This document shows positions 5,052-5,585 of a stretch of DNA of 5,585 nucleotides, in pieces. Origin of the DNA: Nitrososphaera sp. (lineage in GTDB: Archaea > Thermoproteota > Nitrososphaeria > Nitrososphaerales > Nitrososphaeraceae); assembly GCA_025929855.1 (NCBI GenBank), contig JAICPK010000065.1:1-5585 (forward strand), read 5' to 3'. The translations under genes were made by a program, and so were the position numbers. The notes beneath the pieces are model-generated. The model searched no databases, was not told the DNA's origin, and saw nothing but the letters and a program-made list of their open reading frames with translations. Each line of letters begins with the position of its first letter. Within the stretch, counting starts at the first letter, position 1.

Positions 5052-5585
5052 TTAGCCCTTCATGCCAGAAGCAAGCTCGGTTATCTTTTTTTCCCAAGAA
5101 TTGGCCTTGACTATGCCGCTTGCGACAAGTATGCCCTGAGAGCCAAGCTCCATTGCCTTAGTGACGTCACCTTTGTCGGTAATGCCTGCTCCGCAGATGA
5201 CAGCCGAGCGTGATCCTGCCCCTTGTATGGACTTGGTTATTATAGCTGGGTTTTCCTTTGACACCGCTCTTCCGCTGCCGATAAGCTCAGGCGGCTCTAT
5301 TGCGATAAAGTCAGGCTGAAGGGTAGATATCTCAACAACTTCGTGTGGTTCCTGTGCGCACACAATTGACGCCATACCAAGCTTTCTCATCCGCTCTACT
5401 ATGCTTGCGATCGAGCTCATTTCTATTCGATGCTCGCTGTGATTTATCAGCGATCCAACCGCACCATACGACTTGGCGATCTCGGGTACAACAAAACCGG
5501 TACTGGGGCCCATCTTTGCGTCGTCAACGTGCTGGCATATAACCGGAATTTGTATATTCTTTGCAACCAGAGCCAGCACAGGCTG
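5052..5585 (-). CDS. tpiA: Triosephosphate isomerase, archaeal type; 5' end outside window
   Basis: The enzyme interconverts dihydroxyacetone phosphate and glyceraldehyde 3-phosphate in cytoplasmic glycolysis/gluconeogenesis. The window holds the last 177 codons; archaeal homologues have about 220-230 residues, so about 45-50 N-terminal residues, including the substrate-binding Asn/Lys motif, lie beyond the right edge. The frame is open to the edge, and the internal GTG at 5579 is not the true start because the residues before it (Gln-Pro) continue the family's APQP-like strand. In fragment numbering the catalytic His is His49 in NHSEHR and the catalytic Glu is Glu97 in IEPPELIGSG (loop 6). 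The phosphate-binding ends CGAGI and LVASGIV are present. NHSEHR replaces the common NHSERR by Arg-to-His. It converges with lipA, and no functional link to the gcv genes is implied. Confidence 0.95.
   Translation of the reverse strand, partial: QPVLALVAKNIQIPVICQHVDDAKMGPSTGFVVPEIAKSYGAVGSLINHSEHRIEMSSIASIVERMRKLGMASIVCAQEPHEVVEISTLQPDFIAIEPPELIGSGRAVSKENPAIITKSIQGAGSRSAVICGAGITDKGDVTKAMELGSQGILVASGIVKANSWEKKITELASGMKG
5086..5092 (+). terminator. Putative oligo-T terminator of lipA
   Basis: A T7 tract on the plus strand lies about 70 nt after the lipA stop, within the 3' end of the convergent tpiA. It is the longest T run downstream of lipA and would serve as a hairpin-free archaeal terminator. 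Confidence 0.35.

Noticed and set aside
4851..5213. Plus-strand open frame of 120 codons spanning the lipA end and tpiA end
   Set aside because: It is out of frame with lipA and antisense to tpiA, two genes with strong family matches; no start signal or domain is seen.

Overview
This window carries a compact core-metabolism locus, most likely from an archaeon. The archaeal affiliation rests on three things: the triosephosphate isomerase is of the short archaeal type (NHSE and IEPPELIGSG motifs); glycine dehydrogenase is split into two subunits, which is common in archaea but also found in many bacteria; and gcvT and gcvH seem to start on GTG codons with TATA-like boxes about 25 nt upstream, as in leaderless archaeal genes. 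The moderate base composition and gene content would fit a Nitrososphaeria (Thaumarchaeota)-like genome, but the window alone cannot prove that lineage.

Layout. On the minus strand, reading from about 4009 down to the left edge, lie the structural genes of the glycine cleavage system: gcvT (aminomethyltransferase), an 89-nt gap, gcvH (lipoyl carrier protein), a 15-nt gap, gcvPA (glycine dehydrogenase subunit 1), a 6-nt gap, and gcvPB (subunit 2, the PLP-binding subunit), which runs off the left edge. On the plus strand, divergent from gcvT across a 75-bp shared promoter region, is lipA (lipoyl synthase). A minus-strand triosephosphate isomerase gene converges on lipA with 37 bp between the stop codons and is cut by the right edge.

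How the genes work together. GcvPA/GcvPB decarboxylate glycine and load the aminomethyl group onto the lipoyl arm of GcvH. GcvT transfers the one-carbon unit to a folate-type carrier and releases ammonia. LipA inserts the two sulfurs that make the lipoyl arm, so the divergent arrangement puts the enzyme that matures the cofactor next to its main protein client. The L protein (dihydrolipoyl dehydrogenase) and an octanoyl or lipoyl transferase are not in the window. The isomerase belongs to glycolysis/gluconeogenesis and looks like an unrelated neighbour.

All reading frames are intact where visible. There is no tRNA, rRNA, mobile element or CRISPR array, and no non-coding stretch reaches 300 bp. 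The region is mostly ordinary. The points most worth a second look are an 8-bp perfect palindrome on the putative gcvH promoter, the matching GTG/TATA geometry of gcvT and gcvH, a Cys in place of a usually conserved Asp in LipA, and an acidic microsatellite-encoded N-terminus in GcvPB. I did not find convincing evidence of an undescribed system.
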